Origin: Cecembia calidifontis
Lineage (GTDB): Bacteria; Bacteroidota; Bacteroidia; Cytophagales; Cyclobacteriaceae
Assembly (NCBI RefSeq): GCF_004216715.1
Contig: NZ_SGXG01000001.1
Location: 4,716,501 to 4,780,500 of the forward strand
Direction: 5' to 3'
Length of the DNA: 64,000 bases
Shown: positions 55,135-63,155 of the stretch, piece after piece
How positions within the stretch are numbered: the stretch's first letter is position 1
Layout of the letters: every line of letters starts with the position of its first letter
Made by a program: the position numbers and the translations under genes
The notes under the pieces: model-generated
What the model saw: only the letters and a program-made list of their open reading frames with translations
The model's database searches: none
Told to the model about the DNA's origin: nothing

Positions 55135-55620
55135 TCAAAATTCCAACTTGACCTGTTGCCCCACTTTTTCTTTTTGCTCTAATTCCAGGAGTTTGGACTT
55201 GCGCCAAAGCCCCCCTGCGTAACCTGTCAATTGGCCATACTTACCGACAATGCGGTGGCAGGGCAGCATGATCAGAATTGGGTTGGCACCAATAGCAGTA
55301 CCGACAGCCCTTACGGCATTGGGGTTTCCTAAATTACGGGCGATTTTCTCATAAGTACTTGTTTCCCCAAAAGGTACTTTATTGACTTCCATCCATACCT
55401 GATGTTGGAAATCTGTGCCACCAAATGCAACCGGTATATCAAAAGTTTTCTGTTTTCCCTGAAAATAGAGCCCCAACTGTATCCTGACATCCATCAATAC
55501 ACCATCCAGAAAGGTGTCTGTTGTAGGTTCATCCGTAAATTGTAGCCTAACAAGGTATCCATCCCAGGCTTCTGCCCGGACATTACCCAAGGGAGTTTCC
55601 ATCACTGCAAATTCTTTCAT
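55135..55620 (-). CDS. Methylated-DNA--protein-cysteine methyltransferase
   Basis: The 161-residue Ogt-type protein has the DNA-binding FQHQVWMEVNKVPFGETSTY and the active-site Cys in ILIMLPCHRIVGKYGQLTGY followed by AGGLWRKSKLLELE. It repairs O6-methylguanine by self-alkylation. Full length without an Ada regulatory domain. Confidence 0.95.
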   Translation of the reverse strand: MKEFAVMETPLGNVRAEAWDGYLVRLQFTDEPTTDTFLDGVLMDVRIQLGLYFQGKQKTFDIPVAFGGTDFQHQVWMEVNKVPFGETSTYEKIARNLGNPNAVRAVGTAIGANPILIMLPCHRIVGKYGQLTGYAGGLWRKSKLLELEQKEKVGQQVKLEF

Positions 55621-55935
55621 GCCATTACTCTTTTAAGGGTGAGGATAATTCAATATGTCAATTAAACCCGAAATATGCGTTAGGGTTAAAACGCAAGCGT
55701 GCTACAAGGTATAACGGATTTCAATGGATTTTGTCTTTGAAAAAGGATTTTATTTCTGCTCAGGACAAAATGCTTCCTGACTCATACACAAATCATTTGT
55801 TGTTTGAGATTTTTTGAGCCTTAATCTTTGTCATCATGCGCTTTAACGCAAGATTTGTGTTTTGATGTTGAAATCTAAGCTTAAAAGAACTCAGCGTTCA
55901 TTGATCCGCGTCCGGAAACAAGGGGCAACTTAAAA
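55621..55935. other. Non-coding gap with no recognised gene
   Basis: I see no gene in these 315 bases. Two stretches, TATGCGTTAGGGTTAAAACGC (about 55674) and CATGCGCTTTAACGCAAG (about 55835), share a GCG-TTAA-CGCAAG-like core and look like decayed copies of a dispersed repeat. Confidence 0.4.
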
Positions 55936-56241
55936 TCACCTTTTTCGATTGAAAAATCTCCTTGGGTCTCTTTTGATATGAACAATTGCTGTAATCACCA
56001 CCGTTAAATTGGCCTCATCTATGTAAAAATGAATATTATAAGGAAATCGCTTCGGGTGGGCAATTCGAACATTCCTATACCTGATTGCATAACCAAATGG
56101 CTTATTCAATAACTGTTGGATTGCTATTTCTATGGCCAATGCAAACTCTTCTTCCAAGCCTTGGTGTTGAGTTTTATACCGCTCTTTTGCCTACTCTACA
56201 TCATTAAGCACTTCATCAAAAAATAGCAGACTAAAAGCCAT
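55936..56241 (-). pseudogene. RelE/ParE-family toxin gene with a premature stop
   Basis: From the ATG at 56241 the frame reads MAFSLLFFDEVLNDVE, then TAG at codon 17, then continues in the same frame AKERYKTQHQGLEEEFALAI to FPYNIHFYIDEANLTVVITA and HIKRDPRRFFNRKR. Without the stop this would be a normal RelE/ParE toxin of about 101 residues. A TTG at codon 29 could start a 73-residue remnant lacking the first helix. The toxin is probably dead. It lies 13 bases after the antitoxin gene. Confidence 0.82.
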
Positions 56242-56254
56242 TATAATTTTCTCT

Positions 56255-56470
56255 TCAGCTCTTCAAAGATTTTTTTTCCTTTATCAACCTTTCTGGATTT
56301 TGAGAAATCTCTTCCAGTCTCCGATCAATCAAATCTTTCTCCCATTTTGGAAGATCTTTACTTATTTCTTCAATATCCGGATATAGATTTTTTATGGCAA
56401 GCCATTCCTTAATCGGAATAAAAACTCCCATGTCCTCACCATTACTGTCCTGTATCATCTGTAGCTTCAT
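56255..56470 (-). CDS. Antitoxin of a RelBE/ParDE-like pair
   Basis: The 71-residue protein (MKLQMIQDSNGEDMGVFIPI, then a helical acidic/basic C-terminal part) resembles the small antitoxins that come before RelE/ParE toxins in Bacteroidota. It is intact and 13 bases upstream of the disrupted toxin gene, the usual order. Assignment rests on size, order and the toxin. Confidence 0.7.
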   Translation of the reverse strand: MKLQMIQDSNGEDMGVFIPIKEWLAIKNLYPDIEEISKDLPKWEKDLIDRRLEEISQNPERLIKEKKSLKS

Positions 56471-56614
56471 TAGTCCGGTAAATATTGAATGTGAACGACT
56501 ACCTATTATCCCTATATTACCTGTTTTTTTGAAATAAGTTTCATTTCATTATCATTAAGGGCGTTTAGATTCTGATTTTAGGCAGATTAGTCAATTTGTT
56601 TGGCTAAGCCAAAC

Positions 56615-57310
56615 TCACACCATCATCAACCTGTACCTCCACACTTCCCTCACATCTGAGATATTGACATAGAAAGGCTTGTAAATGGGATTGCTGGAAC
56701 ACAAAAGCAGCCTTTCCTGGTCCTTGATCTGATTGTAGGCAATCTTAAAAGTCACCCCATCCTGCTCGGTGACGATGACATATTTTCCCCCATCCTTGAT
56801 GGAAAACCAGTCATCCACATACTCGCAGACCAACCAAGCGCCTTCGGGAATGGGCAACATGGAATCCCCATCCACCTGAAACACCCTGTGCTTCTTGTCC
56901 TGGGGTAAAAAGGGCAGAGAAAAGCGGGGCAGCTCTTCTATAAAATCCGGATCCGAAAACCCCGCCAAATAGGAAGCCTTGGCTTTTTGTGAGACCACTT
57001 CGATCAACTCCTTCCCCTCAGCATCCACCGTGGTACTGAGAATACGGAGGTTGCGACCCCGGAGAAACTGATCTGTCTCCAAAAGCTGCCGGAGTTTGTA
57101 TTCAGAAAGTGCGCCCAGATCCTTCCTCAAAAGGATATCCACCGAAACCCCGAAATAATCCGCCATCTCCAAAATGGTCTCCAAAGGAGGATTGATGTTC
57201 AGCTCATAGCCTGCCAGTTTGGACCTACTAATACCTAAAGCATTGGCCAAAGTTTCCTGCGTGAGGCCTTTCTGCTTGCGTAGAAATTTAATATTGGCGT
57301 TGAGATGCAT
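56615..57310 (-). CDS. XRE-family repressor with S24 (LexA-like) domain
   Basis: The 231-residue protein has an N-terminal HTH (KFLRKQKGLTQETLANALGI, then SRSKLAGYE) and a C-terminal S24 domain with the Ser in VFQVDGDSMLPIPEGAWLV and the Lys in VTFKIAYNQI, the catalytic pair for self-cleavage. An Ala-Gly bond in ASYLAGFSDPDF lies where LexA/CI proteins cut. It is divergent from the DNA polymerase IV gene with a 98-base gap, so it probably represses that gene until DNA damage. Family is firm; SOS control is inferred. Confidence 0.88.
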   Translation of the reverse strand: MHLNANIKFLRKQKGLTQETLANALGISRSKLAGYELNINPPLETILEMADYFGVSVDILLRKDLGALSEYKLRQLLETDQFLRGRNLRILSTTVDAEGKELIEVVSQKAKASYLAGFSDPDFIEELPRFSLPFLPQDKKHRVFQVDGDSMLPIPEGAWLVCEYVDDWFSIKDGGKYVIVTEQDGVTFKIAYNQIKDQERLLLCSSNPIYKPFYVNISDVREVWRYRLMMV

Positions 57311-57366
57311 TTTTTCTGTCAGCTACTGTCATACATTCTGATTTCCCTTTCCAAATATACAAAATA

Positions 57367-57383
57367 TGTCTAAATTATAAACA
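57367..57383. promoter_or_regulatory. Possible operator between repressor and polymerase IV genes
   Basis: TGTCTAAATTATAAACA is an imperfect 17-base palindrome (TGT...ACA ends) in the shared promoter gap, 26 bases before the polymerase ATG. A candidate site for the XRE-S24 repressor. Confidence 0.35.
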
Positions 57384-57408
57384 GTAAAATGTTAAAATAT
57401 TTGACAAA

Positions 57409-58599
57409 ATGAGCAGTGGGCGAAGTATAGTGCATATGGATTTGGATTCGTTTTTTGTGTCGGTGGAGCGACTGTACGACAGCAGGTTGAATGGTAAACC
57501 CATCCTGATCGGGGGATCGGGAGACCGGGGAGTGGTGGCTTCCTGCAGCTATGAAGCGAGAAAATTTGGGGTACACTCGGCCATGCCGATGCGGACGGCA
57601 AGACAACTCTGCCCGGAGGCCCTGATCATTCGGGGGGATTTTGAGAAATACAGTCAAAAATCCCATGAAATCACGGAAATCATCCGGGAAGAAGTCCCCT
57701 TATTTGAAAAATCTTCGATTGATGAGTTTTACATAGATTACACCGGCATGGACAGGTTTTTTGGCTGCTTCAAGATGGCCAAAGAACTGCGGGAAAAGAT
57801 CCTGAAAGAAAGCGGCCTACCCATTTCCCTGGGGCTTTCTGAGAACAAGACCGTATCCAAAGTGGCCACGGGAGAGGCCAAGCCCAACAATTACAAAGAG
57901 GTAATCAGGGGAACAGAAAAACCCTTCCTTGCTCCCCTCTCTGTGCGGAAAATCCCCATGATCGGCGAAAAGACCTCCCTTACACTCTATAACATGGGAG
58001 TAAAGACCGTCAAAACCCTGCAGGTCATGCCGGCGGAATTACTGGAAGCTACTTTCGGCAAAAACGGATTGAGCATCTGGGAAAAAGCCAATGGCATAGA
58101 CCGCTCCCCTGTGGTGCCCTACTCAGAGGCCAAGTCCATCTCTTCGGAAAACACCTTCGAGCAGGACACGATAGATGTCAAGATGCTGGAGGCCAATCTC
58201 ATCGCCATGACAGAACAATTGGCGGGCAAATTGCGGCAAAAGCAACAGCTTACAGCCTGTGTAAGTGTCAAAATCCGCTATTCGGACTTTGATACGCATA
58301 CGGTACAGCAGCGCATCCCTTACACCTCTGCGGACCATAGGCTCATCAAAACGGTGAAAGAGCTCTTCAAAAAACTGTACACACGCCGTCTGCTCATCCG
58401 GTTGATCGGTGTGCGCTTCAGCCACCTTGTCCATGGAAATTATCAGATCAACCTCTTTGAGGACACCGAAGAGCAGATCCGCCTCTATCAGGCCCTGGAC
58501 AAGATCAACGTGAAATACGGAGACAAAACTGTCTGCCGGGCCATTGGCATGCAAGTAGGAAGAAGACGCTTCAATCCTTTTAATGGAGTGGCGCTATGA
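57409..58599 (+). CDS. dinB: DNA polymerase IV (Y family)
   Basis: The 396-residue protein has the catalytic carboxylates in VHMDLDSFFVSVERLYDSRL (first 20 residues) and SSIDEFYIDYTGMDRF, the HhH thumb segment VRKIPMIGEKTSLTLYNMGV and a little-finger domain ending QVGRRRFNPFNG. It is an error-prone polymerase for bypass of lesions. Its layout with the divergent S24 repressor is like umuDC-type units, although the polymerase is DinB/ImuB-like and no UmuD is seen other than the repressor. Confidence 0.93.
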   Translation: MSSGRSIVHMDLDSFFVSVERLYDSRLNGKPILIGGSGDRGVVASCSYEARKFGVHSAMPMRTARQLCPEALIIRGDFEKYSQKSHEITEIIREEVPLFEKSSIDEFYIDYTGMDRFFGCFKMAKELREKILKESGLPISLGLSENKTVSKVATGEAKPNNYKEVIRGTEKPFLAPLSVRKIPMIGEKTSLTLYNMGVKTVKTLQVMPAELLEATFGKNGLSIWEKANGIDRSPVVPYSEAKSISSENTFEQDTIDVKMLEANLIAMTEQLAGKLRQKQQLTACVSVKIRYSDFDTHTVQQRIPYTSADHRLIKTVKELFKKLYTRRLLIRLIGVRFSHLVHGNYQINLFEDTEEQIRLYQALDKINVKYGDKTVCRAIGMQVGRRRFNPFNGVAL

Positions 58600-58779
58600 A
58601 ATGACAGTTTTGGTAAATTACAGTAAGATATATTGGAAACAGAATGGGTAAACTAGTAAAGTTAAAATCGAATCTGGTTGAATAAACTATTGAAAACATA
58701 AAAGCTAAAAGAGACAAATGAACTAAAAAGGAAAGAACTATATAAAAAATTTCTTTTTATATGTTAAGTTTTAGTTAAA

Positions 58780-58804
58780 GCCATGTTCAAGTCATAAATG
58801 CAAC
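58780..58804. repeat. IS30 left terminal inverted repeat
   Basis: 25 bases, from GCCATGTTCAAGTC to AAATGCAAC, are repeated perfectly in inverted form at 59865-59889. Confidence 0.9.
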
Positions 58805-59797
58805 GCCTAATTTTTTCATTAGACATTCGATAGGACTAAGATAATTAAACTTTCTTATTGGCCTGTTATTGATTTTGGTTTCTATATTTTGGATCTGTTC
58901 CCGAGAGATTTGATTGAGGTCAGTACCCTTTGGCAGGAAAGCCCTGATAAGTCCGATTCTGTTTTCCACTGTTCCTTTATCCTGTGAAGTGTATGGTCTT
59001 GTAAAGAATGTTGGGATATTGAATTTATCTCTGATTTTATAATGGTTTGCGAATGCCATATCATTATCGAAAGTGATTGATTTGAAGAACGAAGCACCAA
59101 TTCTCTGTATTCTCTTTGCTATTTTCTGTTCAATGATATCTGCATTTTTACCATCAAGTTTCTCTATGGTAGTAACCAAGGTTGCCCTGTCCACCAGTAC
59201 CAAAAGAGCTGATTTGTGGTTTTTCCCCATCATAAGGTCTACTTCAATATCTCCTATCCTTTGTCTTTTTTCAACTACAGGAGGCCTTTGGTCAATTGGA
59301 ACTCTCTCCCTGATAATTCCTCTGGTATGCCTGTAATTACCTCTCTTACGCTTTCTTTTACCATGCCGGAGATTCTTGTAAAGCTCCCTGTCCCTTCGGT
59401 ATCTCCAATGGCTACTTTTTTTGGCAGTAAATATCCAGTTGTAGAGTGTCTCATGACAAACCCCTTCTTTACCTTGTTTCTTCCAGGTGACCGATATTAG
59501 CTCTGGGCTCAATTTGTCAACAACAAGGAATTTGCGGGCCTCTTCTTTAAGGGACTCGGTAAATTTGATTCGCTTTCTCTTGAGTCTATGTCTTTCGTCT
59601 GTACGGTTCTGGGCAACTGCAGCCTTATATTCACCGCTATAACGGCCCCTCTTGCCGGTATTTCTTTGAAGTTCTCTGGATACAGTACTTTTGTTGACAC
59701 CGATAATCGCAGCGATTTTGGTCTGGGAAGTTCCGTTTCTAAATAAAGCCTCTATTTGGTACCTTTGTTCCTGGCTGAGATGTTTAAATTTATTCAT
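58787..59797 (-). CDS. IS30-family transposase
   Basis: The 336-residue protein has the N-terminal HTH of IS30 (LSQEQRYQIEALFRNGTSQT, KIAAIIGVNKSTVSRELQRN) and a DDE integrase core: GDIEVDLMMGKNHKSALLVL, SITFDNDMAFANHYKI and FTRPYTSQDKGTVENRIGLI with the final Glu. The stop codon lies in the left inverted repeat. Intact, probably active. Confidence 0.94.
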   Translation of the reverse strand: MNKFKHLSQEQRYQIEALFRNGTSQTKIAAIIGVNKSTVSRELQRNTGKRGRYSGEYKAAVAQNRTDERHRLKRKRIKFTESLKEEARKFLVVDKLSPELISVTWKKQGKEGVCHETLYNWIFTAKKSSHWRYRRDRELYKNLRHGKRKRKRGNYRHTRGIIRERVPIDQRPPVVEKRQRIGDIEVDLMMGKNHKSALLVLVDRATLVTTIEKLDGKNADIIEQKIAKRIQRIGASFFKSITFDNDMAFANHYKIRDKFNIPTFFTRPYTSQDKGTVENRIGLIRAFLPKGTDLNQISREQIQNIETKINNRPIRKFNYLSPIECLMKKLGVAFMT

Positions 59798-59825
59798 GAC
59801 AACACTAAATTAATATTTTCAGCCT

Positions 59826-59853
59826 AAGGGAAGGAACCCAGGTTCCTTCCCTT
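59826..59853. other. 13-bp perfect hairpin upstream of the IS30 transposase
   Basis: AAGGGAAGGAACC pairs with GGTTCCTTCCCTT around a two-base loop inside the IS. Lying between the IS end and the transposase start, it may block read-through from outside or hide the start of translation. Confidence 0.7.
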
Positions 59854-59864
59854 AAACCCTTAGT

Positions 59865-59889
59865 GTTGCATTTATGACTTGAACATGGC
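59865..59889. repeat. IS30 right terminal inverted repeat
   Basis: Inverted copy of 58780-58804, 25 of 25 bases. Confidence 0.9.
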
Positions 59890-60020
59890 AATTTTTGAAA
59901 TTAAACTTGACAACTATTCTTTTTTTTTTTACTTTTAAACTGTTCTTTTTTACCGGTAAACTTTTGAACAGGCTTAATATCCCTGCCTGCATATTGCGAT
60001 GGGAGCTAAAGTAAAAGTTT

Positions 60021-60212
60021 ATGAAAAATAAAATTGTTATTATGATAGCAGTTGTATTTATGTGGATAAATATGACAACAGCTAATGCGATTTGTTATGA
60101 TTCTAATGGAAATATTGCTATAATCCATGGCCAGGTGTTTTCTGGGGATAATTTTGATGGCTCTTGTTCAGATTGTGATTGGAATTGTGCAAGACCAATT
60201 TCTCAGTGGTAA
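60021..60212 (+). CDS. Small exported four-cysteine peptide
   Basis: The 63-residue product has a signal peptide (MKNKIVIMIAVVFMWINMTT, cut after ANA at 23) and a mature part of about 40 residues with four Cys (25, 49, 52, 56; the last three as CSDCDWNC) and an aromatic C-terminus. I know no exact family; size and context recall the small secreted peptides (such as NVEALA-type) that precede propeller lipoproteins in Bacteroidota. It is followed at 67 bases by the DUF4221 gene. Two disulfides or metal binding are possible. It may be processed and exported as a signal or toxin, but that is speculation. Confidence 0.6.
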   Translation: MKNKIVIMIAVVFMWINMTTANAICYDSNGNIAIIHGQVFSGDNFDGSCSDCDWNCARPISQW

Positions 60213-60293
60213 AAGGTTCTGGTTCCTTGATTGAAAGGAACCAGCTCTTTTTATCATCCAAAAAAGATCTTTTTGTAAGTGTATTATTTACCA

Positions 60294-61451
60294 ATGAAAA
60301 AAAATTATTTTATAAATATTCATATAGCTTTATTTTTAATTTCTTGTGATATTAAAAATGAAAACTCTTTAGAATACGATTATTTAAAATTTTTGAATGA
60401 CTCCGTAGGGATAAATTTAGATGACTCTACATCTAATGAATTTATGCGGACTCAATATTTAAAATCAGGCGAAAAAGAGTTTTTATATCATTATAATCAG
60501 TTTAAAGATAAAATAGAAAAATTTGACCTTGAGACTGGTTTGCTGGCAAAAACAATTGGTTATCCAAATGATGAACCTTATGTAATTAAACTGGTCCAGG
60601 GGATTTCTGTGGTAAACGAAGATTCTATCTTTTTATATCCTTCATTAGGGATCAGGGGTACAATCCTAATAAATGATAATGGTGAATTAATTCAAAGGTA
60701 CCTTCCGGATAAGACCAAGGATTTAGAGACTTCTTTAGTTAATCATATTTCTTTTGGCGCTCAGAGAACATTAATTTTTGGTGATAAAATTTACTTTATT
60801 CATTATCCTCTTTTTGAAATGAGCAATCCTTCGAATATTAATAGTGATTTTAAATTTGAAGTCATTTATGACACAAAATTAAATAAAGTAGAATATTTGG
60901 ATGAGTCATCTTTTCCAAATTTTTATCACAATAAGATATGGCCCTCTAATCACTTACAAGTATCTAGGGAAGTAAATTGCGGTAAATGGATTTATTCTTG
61001 GAATATGGAAGACAGTATTTTAGTAATTGACAGGGAAAATGAAAATTCAACTTATATTAATGCAAAAAGCAAGTTTAAAAATAAGGAATTTGAACCTTTT
61101 AGAATGATGCCCAATAATGATCAAAAAATCCAATTTACTTTAACTAATCTAAAATACTATGGTATTTATTATGATCAATTCAGAAAATTATATTACAGGA
61201 CTGTTCAACTTCCAGGGTCATATCAAAAAAGAGCGGATGCAAAATTATTGGATGCTAACAGAGATTTTTCAATCATTATCTTAGATGATAGTTTTAACAT
61301 TATAGATGAAGTATTATTCAAAGGCGGGATTTATAACATTTACAGGTTATTTGTTGGAGAAAAAGGTGTTTATTTACCTTTGAATAATCCTAACTACAAT
61401 GGTCAAAAAGAGGATATTTTACATTATCATATTTTTAATTTTTCAAGATGA
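60294..61451 (+). CDS. DUF4221 beta-propeller lipoprotein
   Basis: With the ATG at 60294 (MKKNYFINIHIALFLISCDI) the protein has about 385 residues, a lipobox at ISC and repeats of beta strands consistent with a propeller, e.g. KFDLETGLLAKTIGYPNDEP and NCGKWIYSWNMEDSILVIDR. It matches the DUF4221 family seen in Cytophagales. Function is unknown; it is probably anchored in the outer membrane. It overlaps the next gene by four bases (ATGA). Confidence 0.78.
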   Translation: MKKNYFINIHIALFLISCDIKNENSLEYDYLKFLNDSVGINLDDSTSNEFMRTQYLKSGEKEFLYHYNQFKDKIEKFDLETGLLAKTIGYPNDEPYVIKLVQGISVVNEDSIFLYPSLGIRGTILINDNGELIQRYLPDKTKDLETSLVNHISFGAQRTLIFGDKIYFIHYPLFEMSNPSNINSDFKFEVIYDTKLNKVEYLDESSFPNFYHNKIWPSNHLQVSREVNCGKWIYSWNMEDSILVIDRENENSTYINAKSKFKNKEFEPFRMMPNNDQKIQFTLTNLKYYGIYYDQFRKLYYRTVQLPGSYQKRADAKLLDANRDFSIIILDDSFNIIDEVLFKGGIYNIYRLFVGEKGVYLPLNNPNYNGQKEDILHYHIFNFSR

Positions 61452-61849
61452 AATATGTTTTATTCATATGTTTTTTGAGTATATTCTCCTTTGTCTCTTG
61501 CCAAAGTGAATCTGCAAAATTCCGAAAATACACAAAAGAATTAGATATAGTATTTGATAGACCTGCATTAGTTATCAATCTAGATAGTTGCTCTTCATGT
61601 TATTCAGTTTTTTTTCAATCTGTCAAGAAATTTGAATTAAAGAACTATATAATTGTCGTAATAGCAAAAGAAAGTAAAAAGGCGAACTTATTATCAAATT
61701 CGAAAAATGCTAACGTATTCCACGATGTAAAGAACTTAGCCTTTAATTACCAAATCCTTGAGTCTTTACCAAGAATTTATTTAACAGATGGTACCGTAAT
61801 CGAAGTGATTAGTCCCGAAATAATTGATAGGTTTATTGATGAAAATTAA
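61448..61849 (+). CDS. Thioredoxin-like lipoprotein with CSSC
   Basis: The 133-residue protein has a lipoprotein signal (MKYVLFICFLSIFSFVSCQS) and LVINLDSCSSCYSVFFQSVK, a CxxC in a thioredoxin-like beta-alpha setting, then ESLPRIYLTDGTVIE, where cis-Pro is expected. It may form or shuffle disulfides, possibly in the cysteine-rich peptide of the same cluster. It overlaps the genes on both sides by a few bases. Confidence 0.65.
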   Translation: MKYVLFICFLSIFSFVSCQSESAKFRKYTKELDIVFDRPALVINLDSCSSCYSVFFQSVKKFELKNYIIVVIAKESKKANLLSNSKNANVFHDVKNLAFNYQILESLPRIYLTDGTVIEVISPEIIDRFIDEN

Positions 61850-62858
61850 ATTATTCTTAATAGTTGTTTTTCAGTTCTTTTTTTCTCAAGCATGTATTCA
61901 AAAAGTTTTAGATGAAAAAGAAACGGAAATACAGTTTTATTTAGATAATAAGGAAACTATTTGGGATATTGCATATCATCAAGAGACCTTTTACCTCCTT
62001 ACCAATAAGCATAATTTTTACGTTTTGAAAAATAAAGGAGAAAACAAATCCAAAAAGAATATCCTGTATGTTGATTTAAACTCTGATGGCACTGTGAATT
62101 ATTATCCTAAAAATATGATCCGCTCATTTCATATATGGAAAGATAAGGTTTATTTTTTAGGACATAACCCTGGAAATATACTAGTAACAGACTTAAAAGG
62201 AGTTGAATTTGATGTATTAATTCCTGAATATAACTATGGTGTTTTTCATGATTTGGTTTGGGCCAAGGAAAGCCAGATTATTGTTAAAGTATACCATCCA
62301 GGTCTTAATCCAACCTATTTTGAACTATATTTGATTTCTTTGGATAGTGGGAAATCAAAGAAAATTTTTGAATATGATATAGGTGAAAATGCGGCATATA
62401 TAAAAATTGGGTTATATAATGATTCAAATTATTATATTATTCATCCTAATAAAGACAGAGCATTAATTTGGAAGCCGTTCCTTGGGATTACGGACTCTTT
62501 ATTTTTGCCTGATTCTAATATCCGTTACCAAGGAAAACTGGATGATGTAGGGTCAGACTTATCAAACTGGAAAAACAAAGATAAATATGAGAAAAATAGA
62601 ACTTTCCCAGATGAGTTTGTTGGAAATTCTTATAAGAATGAGAAGTTTTATTTAATAAGTAAAATACTTCAAAGGGATTCGGTCAATAGGTATTCAGATT
62701 CTTTTTTAATGAATTTTGGAAATGAACATTTTAATAGGGAATTTTTTTTGAAGGATTATGTCTTCGTAAAAACTTTGGAGAGTAATGATTTTTATTTAGG
62801 TGCTTTGAAAAGGGGAGAATTTCTATATTTAGTCAAAAGATTTTTTCCAAAAGAATAG
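61839..62858 (+). CDS. Propeller-like lipoprotein of unknown family
   Basis: From the ATG at 61839 (MKIKLFLIVVFQFFFSQACI) the 339-residue product has a lipobox (SQAC) and strand repeats (IWKDKVYFLGHNPGNILVTD, YFELYLISLDSGKSKKIFEY) that recall the upstream DUF4221 protein without clear identity. The TTG further upstream is a less likely start. Last gene of the four-gene cassette. Function unknown. Confidence 0.62.
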   Translation: MKIKLFLIVVFQFFFSQACIQKVLDEKETEIQFYLDNKETIWDIAYHQETFYLLTNKHNFYVLKNKGENKSKKNILYVDLNSDGTVNYYPKNMIRSFHIWKDKVYFLGHNPGNILVTDLKGVEFDVLIPEYNYGVFHDLVWAKESQIIVKVYHPGLNPTYFELYLISLDSGKSKKIFEYDIGENAAYIKIGLYNDSNYYIIHPNKDRALIWKPFLGITDSLFLPDSNIRYQGKLDDVGSDLSNWKNKDKYEKNRTFPDEFVGNSYKNEKFYLISKILQRDSVNRYSDSFLMNFGNEHFNREFFLKDYVFVKTLESNDFYLGALKRGEFLYLVKRFFPKE

Positions 62859-63155
62859 TTTAAATTTGATAATGATTATACGCTACTTTGCCAGTAACTA
62901 AATTTTAAACGGATAGCTTGTGACAAAAACTTGAGCAGGGTCTTTAAGATGGTGAAATTGGAATCATATTAAAGCAAGTGATATGAACATACTTAAGTTT
63001 AATGAGGGTCTCTTGTTTAATTCTTAATTGACTGAAAGTCAATTAAATAAATAACAAAAACATAACACAAAAACCACGAAATCGGCTGTTTTGAGCTTTT
63101 TTCGGGGTTTTCTTTTTTGTATTTTAAGGTTGCAGACTTAAATACGATTAAAGAT
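62859..63155. other. Gap before the second IS; probable IS left end
   Basis: No gene is seen. A small hairpin TTGACTGAAAGTCAA lies near 63026-63040, and an AAAACC-CGAAA / TTTCGGGGTTTT imperfect stem with T run lies near 63070-63118, a possible terminator or part of the IS end. The exact left terminus of the IS cannot be set without its right end. Confidence 0.4.

Larger units (their letters stand above)
58780..59889 (-). mobile_element. IS30-family insertion sequence
   Basis: The element is 1,110 bases with 25-bp perfect terminal inverted repeats and one complete transposase gene. Flanking bases are A-rich on both sides, so a 2-3 base target duplication cannot be told from chance. It lies downstream of the polymerase IV gene and does not break any visible gene. 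Confidence 0.9.

Noticed and set aside
55936..56157. A 73-residue intact toxin starting at TTG
   Set aside because: The upstream bases encode the missing toxin N-terminus in the same frame, broken by one TAG; a nonsense mutation explains it better.
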